Below, one piece after another: positions 18,154-26,945 of a DNA stretch of 64,000 nucleotides. This DNA comes from CAMTWZ01 sp041749075 (lineage in GTDB: Bacteria; Bacteroidota; Rhodothermia; Balneolales; HLUCCA01), in the NCBI GenBank assembly GCA_041749075.1, contig JBGTBY010000035.1:186001-250000 (forward strand), read 5' to 3'. The position numbers and the translations under genes were made by a program. Under the pieces are notes generated by a model. It saw only the letters and a list, made by a program, of their open reading frames with translations, did not search any database and was not told where the DNA came from. Each line of letters opens with the position of its first letter. Positions within the stretch are counted from its first letter, which is position 1.

Positions 18154-19398
18154 ATGAAACACGACCTGGAATCCGTCGACCGTACCGTGCTCCCCGGTGG
18201 TCTTCGTGTAGTCACAGAGCACATTTCGTCCGTCAGAAGTTTATCGGTCGGCATCTGGGTGAAGACCGGAAGCCGCCACGAAACCGAAGATCAAGCCGGC
18301 ATCACGCACTTCCTCGAGCACATGCTGTTCAAGGGCACGGAAACCCGTTCCGCATTCGACATCGCCCAAAGCATGGAGGCGGTCGGTGGATTTTTGAATG
18401 CGTTCACAGGCAATGAACACACCTGTTATTATGCCCGTTGCCTCGATTCTGAGCTCGAAAAGGCGATCAATGTGCTCAGCGACATGGTTCTGCATTCTAC
18501 ATTTCCTGAAGAGGAATTGAAGAAGGAAAAGAAAGTAGTGATCGAGGAGATGAAGATGTATCGCGATTCTCCGGATGATGTGGTCTTCGAGGAATTCTCG
18601 AAGCAGATTTTCAGTCCGCATCCGTTAGGTCGACCCATCATCGGAACCGAGCAGACCGTGAAATCCTTCACAAGAGAGGATTTGTACGCCTATATGCACA
18701 CGCAATACGAACCGGCCAGCTTGATCGTCTCTGTAGCGGGAAATGCGGATCATCAAACCGTCGTGGATTTGGTCAAAAAGGCCTTTGATCGCCGTTATGA
18801 AGGTCCTGCGATGCCGGATATGTCCACATTGCCTGATTATGCGCCATCGGAACGCACGATCACCAAAAAGATCGAGCAGACGCATATGATCGTGGGACGA
18901 CGCGCATTGTCGAACGACGATCCACAACGATATTCTTTATTGCTCGCCAATACGATTCTGGGAGGAGGGATGAGCAGCCGCCTGCATCAGAACATCCGCG
19001 AGAAATTCGGCTATTGCTATGCCATCAGCTCGTTTCATCAGGCGTTTTTAGATAGCGGGATGTTCGCCGTGTATGTGGGAACAGACCAGGAATACGCCTC
19101 CCACGTGCGCGAATTGGTGAATCAAGAGTTCAACATCTTGCGCGAGACCCACATTCCGGACATCGAATTCAGCGAAGCCAAAACCCAGCTAAAAGGGAAA
19201 TTGCTGTTGGCTCAAGAAAACATGAGCAATCGGATGACCCGTTTAGCCAAATCCGAGATTTATTTCGACCGCTATGTGCCTTTGGATGAATTGGTGCGGG
19301 ATATCGATGCCGTGACCACTGAAGACGTGCGGTCTTTTTCGGAATCCTTTTTCAACCCAGAACAGTTTTCAACCACTTTATTGGTTCCAGAATCATGA
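18154..19398 (+). CDS. M16 family zinc peptidase (mitochondrial processing peptidase type)
   Basis: The 414-residue protein is an M16 metallopeptidase with the inverted zinc motif HFLEH at residues 52-56 (two His ligands and the catalytic Glu) and the downstream glutamate region EEELKKEKKVVIEEMKMY that supplies the third ligand. Members of this type (Bacillus YmxG-like) are cytoplasmic or periplasmic and degrade peptides. The start at ATG 18154 avoids the pnp terminator. It overlaps asnS by 4 bp, an arrangement that says little about its job. No signal peptide is seen. Confidence 0.92.
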   Translation: MKHDLESVDRTVLPGGLRVVTEHISSVRSLSVGIWVKTGSRHETEDQAGITHFLEHMLFKGTETRSAFDIAQSMEAVGGFLNAFTGNEHTCYYARCLDSELEKAINVLSDMVLHSTFPEEELKKEKKVVIEEMKMYRDSPDDVVFEEFSKQIFSPHPLGRPIIGTEQTVKSFTREDLYAYMHTQYEPASLIVSVAGNADHQTVVDLVKKAFDRRYEGPAMPDMSTLPDYAPSERTITKKIEQTHMIVGRRALSNDDPQRYSLLLANTILGGGMSSRLHQNIREKFGYCYAISSFHQAFLDSGMFAVYVGTDQEYASHVRELVNQEFNILRETHIPDIEFSEAKTQLKGKLLLAQENMSNRMTRLAKSEIYFDRYVPLDELVRDIDAVTTEDVRSFSESFFNPEQFSTTLLVPES

Positions 19399-20888
19399 TC
19401 ACGATCAGCGAATTATCGAAACATGTGGGGTCGAGCGTGACCCTCAACGGATGGGTATACAACATGCGCAGCGGCAAGGGCATCGCCTTTGTGATTTTGC
19501 GTGATGGAAGCGGATTAAGCCAGTGTATTGTCTCTGAGAGCGATGTGTCGCCTGAGGTATGGGAGCAAGTGAACCGATTGACTCAGGAATCCGCAGTGCG
19601 GCTTACAGGCACCGTGGTGGCCGATGAGCGAAGCGTGGGTGGGTATGAGTTGCACGTGACCGATGCGACGGTGATATCGATCGCAGAAGAATACCCCATC
19701 ACGCCTAAAGAGCATGGCATCGAATTCTTGATGGAGAACCGCCACTTATGGTTGCGTTCACAACGGCAATGGGCCATTATGCGCATCCGGAATGAAATCA
19801 TCTACGCCATCCATCGCTTTTTCCAAGATCGTGGATTCGTGCAGATGGATGCGCCGATCTTCACAGGGAATGCGGTAGAGGGTACATCCACTCTGTTTGA
19901 AACGGATTATTTCGATCAAAAGGCCTATCTCACGCAATCGGGTCAGTTGTATGGCGAAGCGATGGCCATGGCTCATGGGAAGATCTACACATTCGGACCC
20001 ACATTCCGCGCGGAGAAATCCAAGACGCGCCGGCACCTGACTGAGTTCTGGATGATCGAGCCTGAAATGGCCTTCTATGATTTGAACATGAACATGGATC
20101 TGGCTGAATCCATGATCCGATACATTGTGCAAGAAGTACTGGAACGTCGCCCTCAGGAATTGCAGATTCTGAATCGCGACCTCGAGTTTCTGAAAAACGC
20201 CGCCAAGCCGTTTCCTCGCATCACGTATACCGAAGCGATCGAGATGCTTCGCAGCGAGAAAACGATGCAGTTGCTTAGGGATATGGAAACTTCCCGCATC
20301 AGCGAACGTGATTCTCTGAAAGCGGAACTCCCGGAATTGGAAAAGGAGATGGGCTCGGCCAAGAAATTCCGCAAGGTGCAGATCGAGAGCCGCATCAAGG
20401 AGATTCGCTCACGGTTCGAGGAGATCGACGAAGATTTGAGGAATATTCCCGTCTGGCGCACATCCGCACAAGAGAAAACCTTTGGCGACGACCTTGGTGG
20501 CAGCGACGAAACCTTGCTCACCATGCAGTTCGATACCCCGATCATGGTTTGGGGATATCCATCCGCCATCAAAGCGTTCTATATGAAACGTGATCCTCAG
20601 AACGATGCCATCGCATTGGGTGTGGATATGCTTGCGCCAGAAGGCTATGGCGAGATCATCGGTGGCGGACAGCGGGAAGACAACATCGAACTCCTTCTTG
20701 AACGCATCAAAGAGCATGATCTGCCTGAGGAAGTCTTTTCCTGGTACCTGGATTTGCGTCGATATGGCTCGGTTCCGCATTCCGGATTCGGCCTCGGCTT
20801 GGAACGCACCGTCGCTTGGATCTGCGGACTCAAGCACGTACGCGAAACCATTCCCTTTCCACGTATGCTCGGCCGCTTGACCCCATGA
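19395..20888 (+). CDS. asnS: Asparagine--tRNA ligase with coiled-coil insertion
   Basis: AsnRS charges tRNA-Asn. The 497-residue class II enzyme has an N-terminal OB anticodon-binding domain, motif 2 (FRAEKSKTRRHLTEFWMIE) and motif 3 (GFGLGLERTVAWICGL). Between the TYTEAIEMLR strand and FGDDLGG there is an extra block of about 75 residues (roughly 286-361), charged and helical, with heptad-like spacing (LKAELPELEKEMGS, IESRIKEIRSRFEEI). Many AsnRS have only about ten residues here, so the block is an insertion in or near the catalytic domain. Downstream it overlaps holA by ATGA. Confidence 0.95.
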   Translation: MITISELSKHVGSSVTLNGWVYNMRSGKGIAFVILRDGSGLSQCIVSESDVSPEVWEQVNRLTQESAVRLTGTVVADERSVGGYELHVTDATVISIAEEYPITPKEHGIEFLMENRHLWLRSQRQWAIMRIRNEIIYAIHRFFQDRGFVQMDAPIFTGNAVEGTSTLFETDYFDQKAYLTQSGQLYGEAMAMAHGKIYTFGPTFRAEKSKTRRHLTEFWMIEPEMAFYDLNMNMDLAESMIRYIVQEVLERRPQELQILNRDLEFLKNAAKPFPRITYTEAIEMLRSEKTMQLLRDMETSRISERDSLKAELPELEKEMGSAKKFRKVQIESRIKEIRSRFEEIDEDLRNIPVWRTSAQEKTFGDDLGGSDETLLTMQFDTPIMVWGYPSAIKAFYMKRDPQNDAIALGVDMLAPEGYGEIIGGGQREDNIELLLERIKEHDLPEEVFSWYLDLRRYGSVPHSGFGLGLERTVAWICGLKHVRETIPFPRMLGRLTP

Positions 20889-21979
20889 GCAAGGGCACCG
20901 TTTCCGGACTTCAAGCATTCCATGAAGCGGTGAAGCAGATTCGCACGGGAAAATTGCATCCCGTGTATGTGTTGAGCGGGGATGAGATCTTTTTCACAGA
21001 TCGCATCCAAGACGAATTGTTGGCGCATATTCCTGCGGATTTGCGCGATTTCAACCTGGATATCCTGTATGGCAACGAAACGGATATCAGCAAGGTGATC
21101 GAAGTGTCGCGCAGCTTTCCAATGATGTCCGACAGGCGGATGGTGATCGTGCGCGAATTCATGGGCTTATTCGATCCGAATGCCGGCAGTGCCGAATCGT
21201 CCGACGAATCAATGAAAGGCAGTTCGAAAGGGGATGTAGACCTTCTACTCGCTTACCTGCAAAAGCCAAATCCACAAACGGTCCTCATCCTGCGTGATGA
21301 AAAGACACCCGCCGGGAACACATCCTTTGGAAAAGCGTTGCAGAAGATGCCAGATGGATTGTTTCTAAAATTCTCCGAAGTCCCCGAAATGGAATTGGCG
21401 GATTGGATTGAGAAACTCGCCGAATTGACCTATTCGATGAAGATCGAACCGGAAGCAGCCCGCCTGATGGCCCAACGGATGGGTCCTCAACTTCAACTGG
21501 TGTCCAATGAATTGGATAAGTTGTGTACAGAAAATAGGACAGGAGATGTAATCACTGTTTCTATGATTCGCGACAAAATCGCCGTTTCAAGAGAATTTAG
21601 CGTATTTGAATTGAAGGAGCACGTCTTAAATCGGAATACAGACCGTGCCTTTTATGTCGCGGAACGGTTGTTGCATCAAGGGTCATCAGATGTCGGTGAG
21701 ACATTCAAGACGATCGCGTTCTTTTACAATCTGTTCTCCAACCTTTGGGCGTATCAACGCCTCACAGCAAAAGGCCTGGCCTTGGATGAGATCCAATCCC
21801 AACTCGGAGTCGCAAAAAGCTTCTACTACTTACAGCAAGACGCTCGCGTGTACAAACCGAACAACTGGGCGGATGTGTTCGAAGCCCTGCACGATGCCGA
21901 CCGGGCGATCAAAGGATATAGCAAGTTGGACGCAGATGTCATCTTTCTGATGATGCTAAAACGAATCATGACCGCTTGA
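20885..21979 (+). CDS. holA: DNA polymerase III subunit delta
   Basis: HolA is the clamp-loader subunit that opens the sliding clamp. The 364-residue protein shows the family start PVYVLSGDEIFFTDRIQDEL, the FNLDILYG strand, the VIVREF and TVLILRDEKTP segments and the C-terminal FELKEHVLNRN helical domain. The start at ATG 20885 overlaps the asnS stop; upstream in-frame codons lie within asnS motif 3 and are not credible as holA. Divergence is usual for this family, so the call rests on order of motifs and length. Confidence 0.9.
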   Translation: MSKGTVSGLQAFHEAVKQIRTGKLHPVYVLSGDEIFFTDRIQDELLAHIPADLRDFNLDILYGNETDISKVIEVSRSFPMMSDRRMVIVREFMGLFDPNAGSAESSDESMKGSSKGDVDLLLAYLQKPNPQTVLILRDEKTPAGNTSFGKALQKMPDGLFLKFSEVPEMELADWIEKLAELTYSMKIEPEAARLMAQRMGPQLQLVSNELDKLCTENRTGDVITVSMIRDKIAVSREFSVFELKEHVLNRNTDRAFYVAERLLHQGSSDVGETFKTIAFFYNLFSNLWAYQRLTAKGLALDEIQSQLGVAKSFYYLQQDARVYKPNNWADVFEALHDADRAIKGYSKLDADVIFLMMLKRIMTA

Positions 21980-22027
21980 GTGACCTCACCCGCATCTGGC
22001 AACCTTAACCAGATGTTCGAGTGTCAT

Positions 22028-22627
22028 ATGAGTACGGTCAGTGCAATCCGATTCAACCAACTTCCCGATGAAGACCTCATGGAATTGTTCCAAGGCGGCT
22101 ATGATGAAGCCTATAGCATCATTGTAACCCGTTACCGCGAACGTATCCATCAATTCATTTTCCGGTACACCAAAAACCACCTCGACAGCGAGGACTTGGT
22201 TCAAGAAACCTTCTTACGTGTGTTCCGCTCGCGCAACTCCTATGAGCGCATCGCCCGGTTCTCCACCTGGCTGTACACCATTGCGCAAAACCTCATCCGC
22301 AGCCAATACAAGAAAAATCAGCGGATGCAGACCATTTCATTAGCCCAAACCGACGACCAAGACCAGGAGATCACCATGGAACTGCCTGATACCGCTTTAC
22401 CGACCGATCAGCAGGTGCATTTGTCGATGACGGTGATGCAAGTGAGAAAAGCACTTGCCAGCATCCCATCCGACTTCCGGGATGTGCTGGTGATGCGGGA
22501 CATCGACCAGCTGACCTATGAGGAAATCATGGACATCACGAAGCTCCCGATGGGGACCGTGAAATCTCGAATCAACCGCGGACGTGCCCGTCTGCAAGAA
22601 GTGATGGGAACCTACGCGGATTTCTGA
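22028..22627 (+). CDS. ECF-type RNA polymerase sigma factor
   Basis: The 199-residue protein has sigma region 2 (EDLVQETFLRVFRSRNSYE with FSTWLYTIAQNLIRS for -10 recognition) and region 4 (LPSDFRDVL-like ALASIPSDFRDVLVMRD, YEEIMDI, MGTVKSRINRGRARLQ helix-turn-helix). It belongs to the extracytoplasmic-function group. The start is uncertain: ATG 22028 is chosen, with ATG 22013 and GTG 21980 also in frame. A 62-codon gene follows 13 bp later in the position usually taken by the anti-sigma factor. Confidence 0.9.
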   Translation: MSTVSAIRFNQLPDEDLMELFQGGYDEAYSIIVTRYRERIHQFIFRYTKNHLDSEDLVQETFLRVFRSRNSYERIARFSTWLYTIAQNLIRSQYKKNQRMQTISLAQTDDQDQEITMELPDTALPTDQQVHLSMTVMQVRKALASIPSDFRDVLVMRDIDQLTYEEIMDITKLPMGTVKSRINRGRARLQEVMGTYADF

Positions 22628-22640
22628 AGTAGTACGGTGA

Positions 22641-22829
22641 ATGGATCTCAGCAACCCGCAACTTCACTACTACATCTCGGATTACACAGACGGAACCATG
22701 GCGGATGACCTGGTTCCGATCTTCGAACAATTCCTTCGCATGCATCCTGAAATTGCCAACTTCGTGGAAAAAGCCCGAAAAGGTCACAATTTGTTGATCC
22801 GATATCGGAACCGATTAGTAGTCCAATAA
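22641..22829 (+). CDS. Small protein after ECF sigma factor, possible mini anti-sigma
   Basis: This 62-residue protein starts 13 bp after the sigma factor. Its pattern (HYYISDYTDGTMADDLVPIF, then MHPEIANFVEKAR) resembles the helical start of anti-sigma domains, where a short region grips the sigma factor. It has no cysteine, no HxxxCxxC zinc motif and no membrane helix, so it would be a soluble stub compared with RsiW-type factors. The last 15 bp overlap the end of the convergent E1 gene. That it controls the sigma factor is inferred from position. Confidence 0.6.
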   Translation: MDLSNPQLHYYISDYTDGTMADDLVPIFEQFLRMHPEIANFVEKARKGHNLLIRYRNRLVVQ

Positions 22830-24794
22830 TCGTCGCAATGTGGTCATGATCCGGTTCACTGGCAGATAGATCTGCTCCAATCCGCTGTTGGTCGGAACCG
22901 GCGTCTCGATGGATGAGCACCGCATGATCGGGGCATCCAATTTCTCGAAACAGCGCTCGGCGATCACAGCCGCCACCTCGCTCATCGGTCCCATGAATCC
23001 GGATGGTTCCTGCAATAGCAACACCCGACCCGTTTTGGTCACTGATTCAACGATCGTGTCCACATCCAATGGTAGCAAGCAACGCAGGTCAACGATTTCG
23101 ATCGAAATCCCCTCCAACGACATCAACTGAGCGATATCCGTGGCCCACGTAACGCCGAACCCATAAGTGACGATGGTGGCATCTTTGCCGCTTTTATGGA
23201 CTTTGGCTTTCCCGATGGGCTCATAAGGAATACGATCGAATAAAAATCCTTTCTGGGCGCGATATAGGCGCTTGTGCTCAAACACCAAGACCGGATTCGG
23301 ATCCATCAAAGCGCTGTATAACAGGATTTGGGCATCTTCCACGGTACCAGGCACCACCACTTTCAAGCCGGGATGCTGCATGAACCACCCTTCAGGCGAT
23401 TGGGAATGAAACGGTCCGGCACCGGCTCCCGCACCATGCGGCATGCGGAGGGTGATGGGAACATCCCCGCTCCACCGATAACGGGATGGAGCCAGGTTTT
23501 GAACGATCTGATTGAATCCGCAGGAAATGAAATCAGCGAATTGCATCTCCACAACCGGGCGAAATCCGCTCAATGCAAGGCCGTACGCCGCACCAATCGC
23601 ACCGGCTTCGATGATCGGAGTGTTTCGCACGCGATCCCGACCGAAATGCTCCAAAAAGCCATCGGTCACTTTGAATGCGCCACCATATTCAGCGATATCC
23701 TGACCCATGATTAGAAACCGTTCGTCCTCATTGAACGCTTGGGTCAATGCATTGCGAATTCCATCAATAAAGCGGCCTTCCCGGATGGATGGGGGCGTCC
23801 ATTCATCACCAGGTCGGGTAGGAGCGAGGACACGAGACAACAGGTAATCGTTATCGGGCTCCGGATCGGGACAGACCAACGCACGATCCAGATCCTCTTG
23901 AAAGACGGCATCCGCTTCTTTCTTCATCCGTTTGAAATCATCCTCCGTAGCCCAACCTTTTTCTATCAAGAAGGATTCCAGACGCAGGATAGGATCTTTC
24001 AGCGCCCATTGTTCGAACAGTTCTTTTGGAACGTACGCCGTTCCCGACGCTTCTTCATGTCCACGCATCCGGAATGTTTTGGCTTCAACCAGTACAGGCG
24101 TGCCGGATAGAGCGATTTTACGAGCTTCAGACATCGTATGGATGACATCCGACACATCATTTCCATCCATAATGAACGATGGAATACCATATCCGATGGC
24201 CCGATCGGCAATGTGTTCACAAGCGAACTGCTCCCGACTCGGCGTGGATAGTCCATAGCCGTTGTTCTCGACCAAAAAGATGACGGGAAGCTTCCAGACA
24301 GCCGCCAAATTCATGGCTTCGTGCATTTCGCCCTCGCTCGTACCGCCTTCGCCACTGAACGAGATCACCACATGATCTTCGCCACGGAGTTTTGCGGCAA
24401 GAGCATAACCGTCCGCAACGGGCACCATCGCGCCCAGATGCGAAATCATGCCGATGATGTTGTAATCCGGTATCCCAAAATGAAAGGAGCGTTCGCGACC
24501 TTCGGTGAATCCATCGCGCTTGCCGAATAATTGACAGAACAGGGGATACCAAGGCACATTCCGAGTCGTGAATACACCAAGATTACGGTGCATCGTGAAT
24601 AAGGTGTCTGTCGGACGCATCGCATAGGCGGTTCCTACCGATATGGCTTCTTGGCCCATACCCGAGAACCATTTCGCGATTTTATTCTGCCGCAACAACT
24701 TAAGCATCCGCTCTTCGACTCGTCGGGGGAGGATCAGCGATTTGTATAGACTCAGTGCGTGTTCAGGTGAAAAAAAATGATCCGGATACCGCAT
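22815..24794 (-). CDS. 2-oxoacid dehydrogenase E1, alpha and beta fused
   Basis: The 659-residue protein joins an E1 alpha-type half (about 1-330) and a beta-type half (about 335-659). The alpha half carries the thiamine-diphosphate motif as GEGG at 148-151 ending in ENN at 176-178; the beta half opens IREGRFIDGIRNALTQAF and includes MGQDIAEYGGAFKVT and the GPFHSQSPEGWFMQHPGLKV segment. Such fusions are common in Bacteroidota and are usually assigned to the branched-chain or pyruvate complex; the sequence does not settle which. No E2 or E3 gene is nearby. It is a single-gene unit, convergent with the sigma factor cluster. Confidence 0.92.
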   Translation of the reverse strand: MRYPDHFFSPEHALSLYKSLILPRRVEERMLKLLRQNKIAKWFSGMGQEAISVGTAYAMRPTDTLFTMHRNLGVFTTRNVPWYPLFCQLFGKRDGFTEGRERSFHFGIPDYNIIGMISHLGAMVPVADGYALAAKLRGEDHVVISFSGEGGTSEGEMHEAMNLAAVWKLPVIFLVENNGYGLSTPSREQFACEHIADRAIGYGIPSFIMDGNDVSDVIHTMSEARKIALSGTPVLVEAKTFRMRGHEEASGTAYVPKELFEQWALKDPILRLESFLIEKGWATEDDFKRMKKEADAVFQEDLDRALVCPDPEPDNDYLLSRVLAPTRPGDEWTPPSIREGRFIDGIRNALTQAFNEDERFLIMGQDIAEYGGAFKVTDGFLEHFGRDRVRNTPIIEAGAIGAAYGLALSGFRPVVEMQFADFISCGFNQIVQNLAPSRYRWSGDVPITLRMPHGAGAGAGPFHSQSPEGWFMQHPGLKVVVPGTVEDAQILLYSALMDPNPVLVFEHKRLYRAQKGFLFDRIPYEPIGKAKVHKSGKDATIVTYGFGVTWATDIAQLMSLEGISIEIVDLRCLLPLDVDTIVESVTKTGRVLLLQEPSGFMGPMSEVAAVIAERCFEKLDAPIMRCSSIETPVPTNSGLEQIYLPVNRIMTTLRRLLDY

Positions 24795-25142
24795 ATCGCA
24801 GGCGAAAAAATGATATATTTATGATTCTGTTATGCAAAAAACCCTTTGTGCTAATGCTGACAGGGTAGGTCTCTGAAAATACCGCTAATCCGCCCAAGGG
24901 AATACGGTAAACTTCAAAAGTTCCTATCTTTCACCCGTTAACATCCTTGTACGTTTTAAGCTGGAATAGAGACGAGAATTGAACATTTATGCTTGTTCTT
25001 TACTGACTGCAGTAACTAATACGGCCCCTGCCCATTGCGACTCGCTTTTACATGGCTCTGACATGTCAAAGGGGTTGCAATTTTCGTTTTCAGCCGTCCG
25101 GTTGAATCACCTCCATTCATCCTCTAATCCTGGGAAGGGTCT
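24795..25142 (+). other. Non-coding region between E1 and speD
   Basis: These 348 bp lie between the divergent E1 and speD genes and must hold both promoters. No coding frame or tRNA is seen. The first 30 bp upstream of E1 are A/T-rich. The stretch at about 24880-24910 has a weak inverted repeat (TACCG with CGGTA). The right half contains the structured speD leader listed separately and, at 25108-25114, CACCTCC, an anti-Shine-Dalgarno-like sequence 17-25 bp before GGGAAGGG. Confidence 0.7.
25025..25081 (+). promoter_or_regulatory. Possible pseudoknotted leader RNA of speD
   Basis: Three base-pairing sets can be read. CCCCT (25025-25029) pairs with AGGGG (25070-25074); inside, ACATG (25050-25054) pairs with CATGT (25062-25066); and ATTGC in the loop (25034-25038) is exactly complementary to GCAAT just downstream (25077-25081), which would form an H-type pseudoknot. 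The element lies 60 bp before the speD start. No known riboswitch consensus was recognised. SpeD uses S-adenosylmethionine, so SAM or a polyamine would be natural ligands, but this is inference. Confidence 0.4.
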
Positions 25143-25556
25143 ATGAAAGCACTTGGAAGACAAATCCTGGTAGAATATTATGATTGCGATCCTGACGTCT
25201 TGAACGATGTCTTGGCGATCGAAACGATTTTGCTTGGCGCAACCCGCGCATCGCAAGCGAGCATCATCTCTCATAATTTTCATAAGTTCAGTCCGCACGG
25301 AGTGAGTGGAACCGTCGTCATCGCGGAATCGCATGTCGCCATCCACACTTGGCCTGAGTACGCCTATGCCGCCGTCGATATCTTCACCTGTGGAGAGACA
25401 ATCGACCCATGGGTAATCCAGGAGTACATCAAAGACGCATTCCGCTCCAAGAACATTTCCAGCATGGAAATGAAACGCGGTCTGTTCAAAGTGGGTCCTG
25501 GCGAGGAGTTGCTCTTCAAGCCGAAGGATGCCGGTAAACTCAACGTGCTGAATTAA
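25143..25556 (+). CDS. speD: S-adenosylmethionine decarboxylase proenzyme
   Basis: SpeD makes decarboxylated SAM, the aminopropyl donor for spermidine. The 137-residue protein is of the short prokaryotic class. It carries the self-cleavage site at Glu62-Ser63 in AESHVAIHTWPE (Ser63 becomes the pyruvoyl group), the processing His68 and the catalytic Cys83 in FTCG. The ATG has GGGAAGGG just upstream. It leads an operon with a pyruvoyl arginine decarboxylase and spermidine synthase. Confidence 0.96.
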   Translation: MKALGRQILVEYYDCDPDVLNDVLAIETILLGATRASQASIISHNFHKFSPHGVSGTVVIAESHVAIHTWPEYAYAAVDIFTCGETIDPWVIQEYIKDAFRSKNISSMEMKRGLFKVGPGEELLFKPKDAGKLNVLN

Positions 25557-25596
25557 GCCGTTGCCTTCGTTCATCATTTCTACCTGATACATCGAC

Positions 25597-26091
25597 ATGT
25601 CCAATTCACGTCTCGGGGGACCTATGGTCGCCACCCCAAATATCTACAAACTCGTTAAAGGCTCCGGCGAAGGCCGCATGCCCTTGAACGCATTCGATCA
25701 AGCCCTTTTAAATGCCGGTGTTGGCGATACCAACTTGGTTCGCATGAGTTCCATCGTGCCTCCGGGTGCAGAGGAAGTCAACGACATCCTGCTTCCGAAA
25801 GGTGGATTGATCCCGATCGCTTATGCCACGTTATCATCCACAACTCCAGGTGAAATCCTTTCCGCTGCCATCGCTGTCGGCATTCCGGAAGACCCGAACG
25901 AGCCTGGTGTGATCATGGAATTCGAAGATTTCCGTCCGCTAAGCTACGTGGAAGAGACCGTCCGCCAAATGGTTGTCGATGGATTTGAATACCGCAACCG
26001 CAAGCTGAAATCCGTCAAATCGCTCGGTATCGAGCATATCACCATCAAAAACGGCTCCGTGTTCGCGGCGGCCGTACTGTGGTACAAATAA
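25597..26091 (+). CDS. pdaD: Pyruvoyl-dependent arginine decarboxylase
   Basis: The enzyme converts arginine to agmatine using a pyruvoyl group made by self-cleavage. The 164-residue protein has the cleavage pair Ser51-Ser52 in VRMSSIVPPGA, the N-terminal GEGRMPLNAFDQALLNAG segment and the C-terminal VEHITIKNG-like stretch ending AAAVLWYK, as in the archaeal and chlamydial enzymes. ATG 25624, preceded by GGGGGA, is an alternative start and would remove nine residues. It sits 40 bp after speD and 2 bp before speE. This family is best known from archaea. Confidence 0.93.
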   Translation: MSNSRLGGPMVATPNIYKLVKGSGEGRMPLNAFDQALLNAGVGDTNLVRMSSIVPPGAEEVNDILLPKGGLIPIAYATLSSTTPGEILSAAIAVGIPEDPNEPGVIMEFEDFRPLSYVEETVRQMVVDGFEYRNRKLKSVKSLGIEHITIKNGSVFAAAVLWYK

Positions 26092-26093
26092 TC

Positions 26094-26945
26094 ATGGCGT
26101 TTCAGTATCTCGAATATTACAACGGCACCACCGGACTCTCCGTCGGTGTGAACCGTGTACTCTTTTCCGAGCAGACTCCGTTTCAAAAGGTGGAGGTCTA
26201 TGAAACCGATACCTGGGGCAATCTCATGACCATCGACGGTATGGTGATGCTCTCGGAAAAAGACGAATTCGTCTATCACGAGATGATTGCGCATGTGGCC
26301 TGCTTCAGTCATCCGAATCCCAAAAGGGTTCTGATCATCGGTGGCGGTGATGGCGGCACGGCACGCGAAGTGCTTCGTCACACATCGGTTGAGCATGTGG
26401 ACATGGTGGAGATTGATGAAGCCGTTGTGCGCGCATCCAAACTTCACATGCCAGATGTGGGCGCCTTCGACGATCCAAGGCTTCATGTCTTGTATGAGAA
26501 TGGCCTCACGTTTGTCAATGATGTACCCAACAAATATGATGTGATCATTATTGACGGATCCGATCCAGTCGGACCAGCCGTCGATCTGTTCAAGCAGGAA
26601 TTCTATGACAAATGTTATGCCGCGCTGAATGAAAACGGCGTGCTGACAGGTCAGACCGAATCACCATGGGTTGAGCACTACCACGAAAGCATGAAATCGG
26701 TGTTCACGGCATTGAAGAATGCGTTTCCGGTACAGAAACTGTACTTGGCCTTCATCCCGCTGTACCCGACAGGCATGTGGTCGATGGCCTTCGCCAGCAA
26801 AGGGATCGATCCTTTATCGCCTGAGGTGATGGCTCGCATTCATGCCGGAATCGGCGCGTTCGACGAGCATCTGAAGTATTACACTCCGGATGTGCACACC
26901 GCAAGTTTTGCATTACCCAAATTTGTGCGTAGCGTGATCGAGTGA
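26094..26945 (+). CDS. speE: Spermidine synthase (polyamine aminopropyltransferase)
   Basis: SpeE transfers the aminopropyl group of decarboxylated SAM to putrescine or a similar amine. The start at ATG 26094 gives 283 residues; it has the nucleotide-site motif GGGDGG at 83-88, the following VEIDEAVV acidic pair and the catalytic segment IDGSDPVGP near residue 155. It lies 2 bp after pdaD and its stop overlaps the GTG start of the next gene. With no agmatinase nearby, agmatine itself could be the acceptor; the sequence does not decide this. Confidence 0.95.
   Translation: MAFQYLEYYNGTTGLSVGVNRVLFSEQTPFQKVEVYETDTWGNLMTIDGMVMLSEKDEFVYHEMIAHVACFSHPNPKRVLIIGGGDGGTAREVLRHTSVEHVDMVEIDEAVVRASKLHMPDVGAFDDPRLHVLYENGLTFVNDVPNKYDVIIIDGSDPVGPAVDLFKQEFYDKCYAALNENGVLTGQTESPWVEHYHESMKSVFTALKNAFPVQKLYLAFIPLYPTGMWSMAFASKGIDPLSPEVMARIHAGIGAFDEHLKYYTPDVHTASFALPKFVRSVIE

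Noticed and set aside
25101..25114. Resemblance of the speD leader to the 3' end of 16S rRNA (GTTGAATCACCTCC)
   Set aside because: The match is only about a dozen bases and no other rRNA sequence flanks it, so it is not an rRNA fragment; it is kept only as an anti-Shine-Dalgarno-like element.
24795..25142. Possible tRNA gene in the largest intergenic region
   Set aside because: No cloverleaf with acceptor stem and TTC loop can be formed from the sequence.
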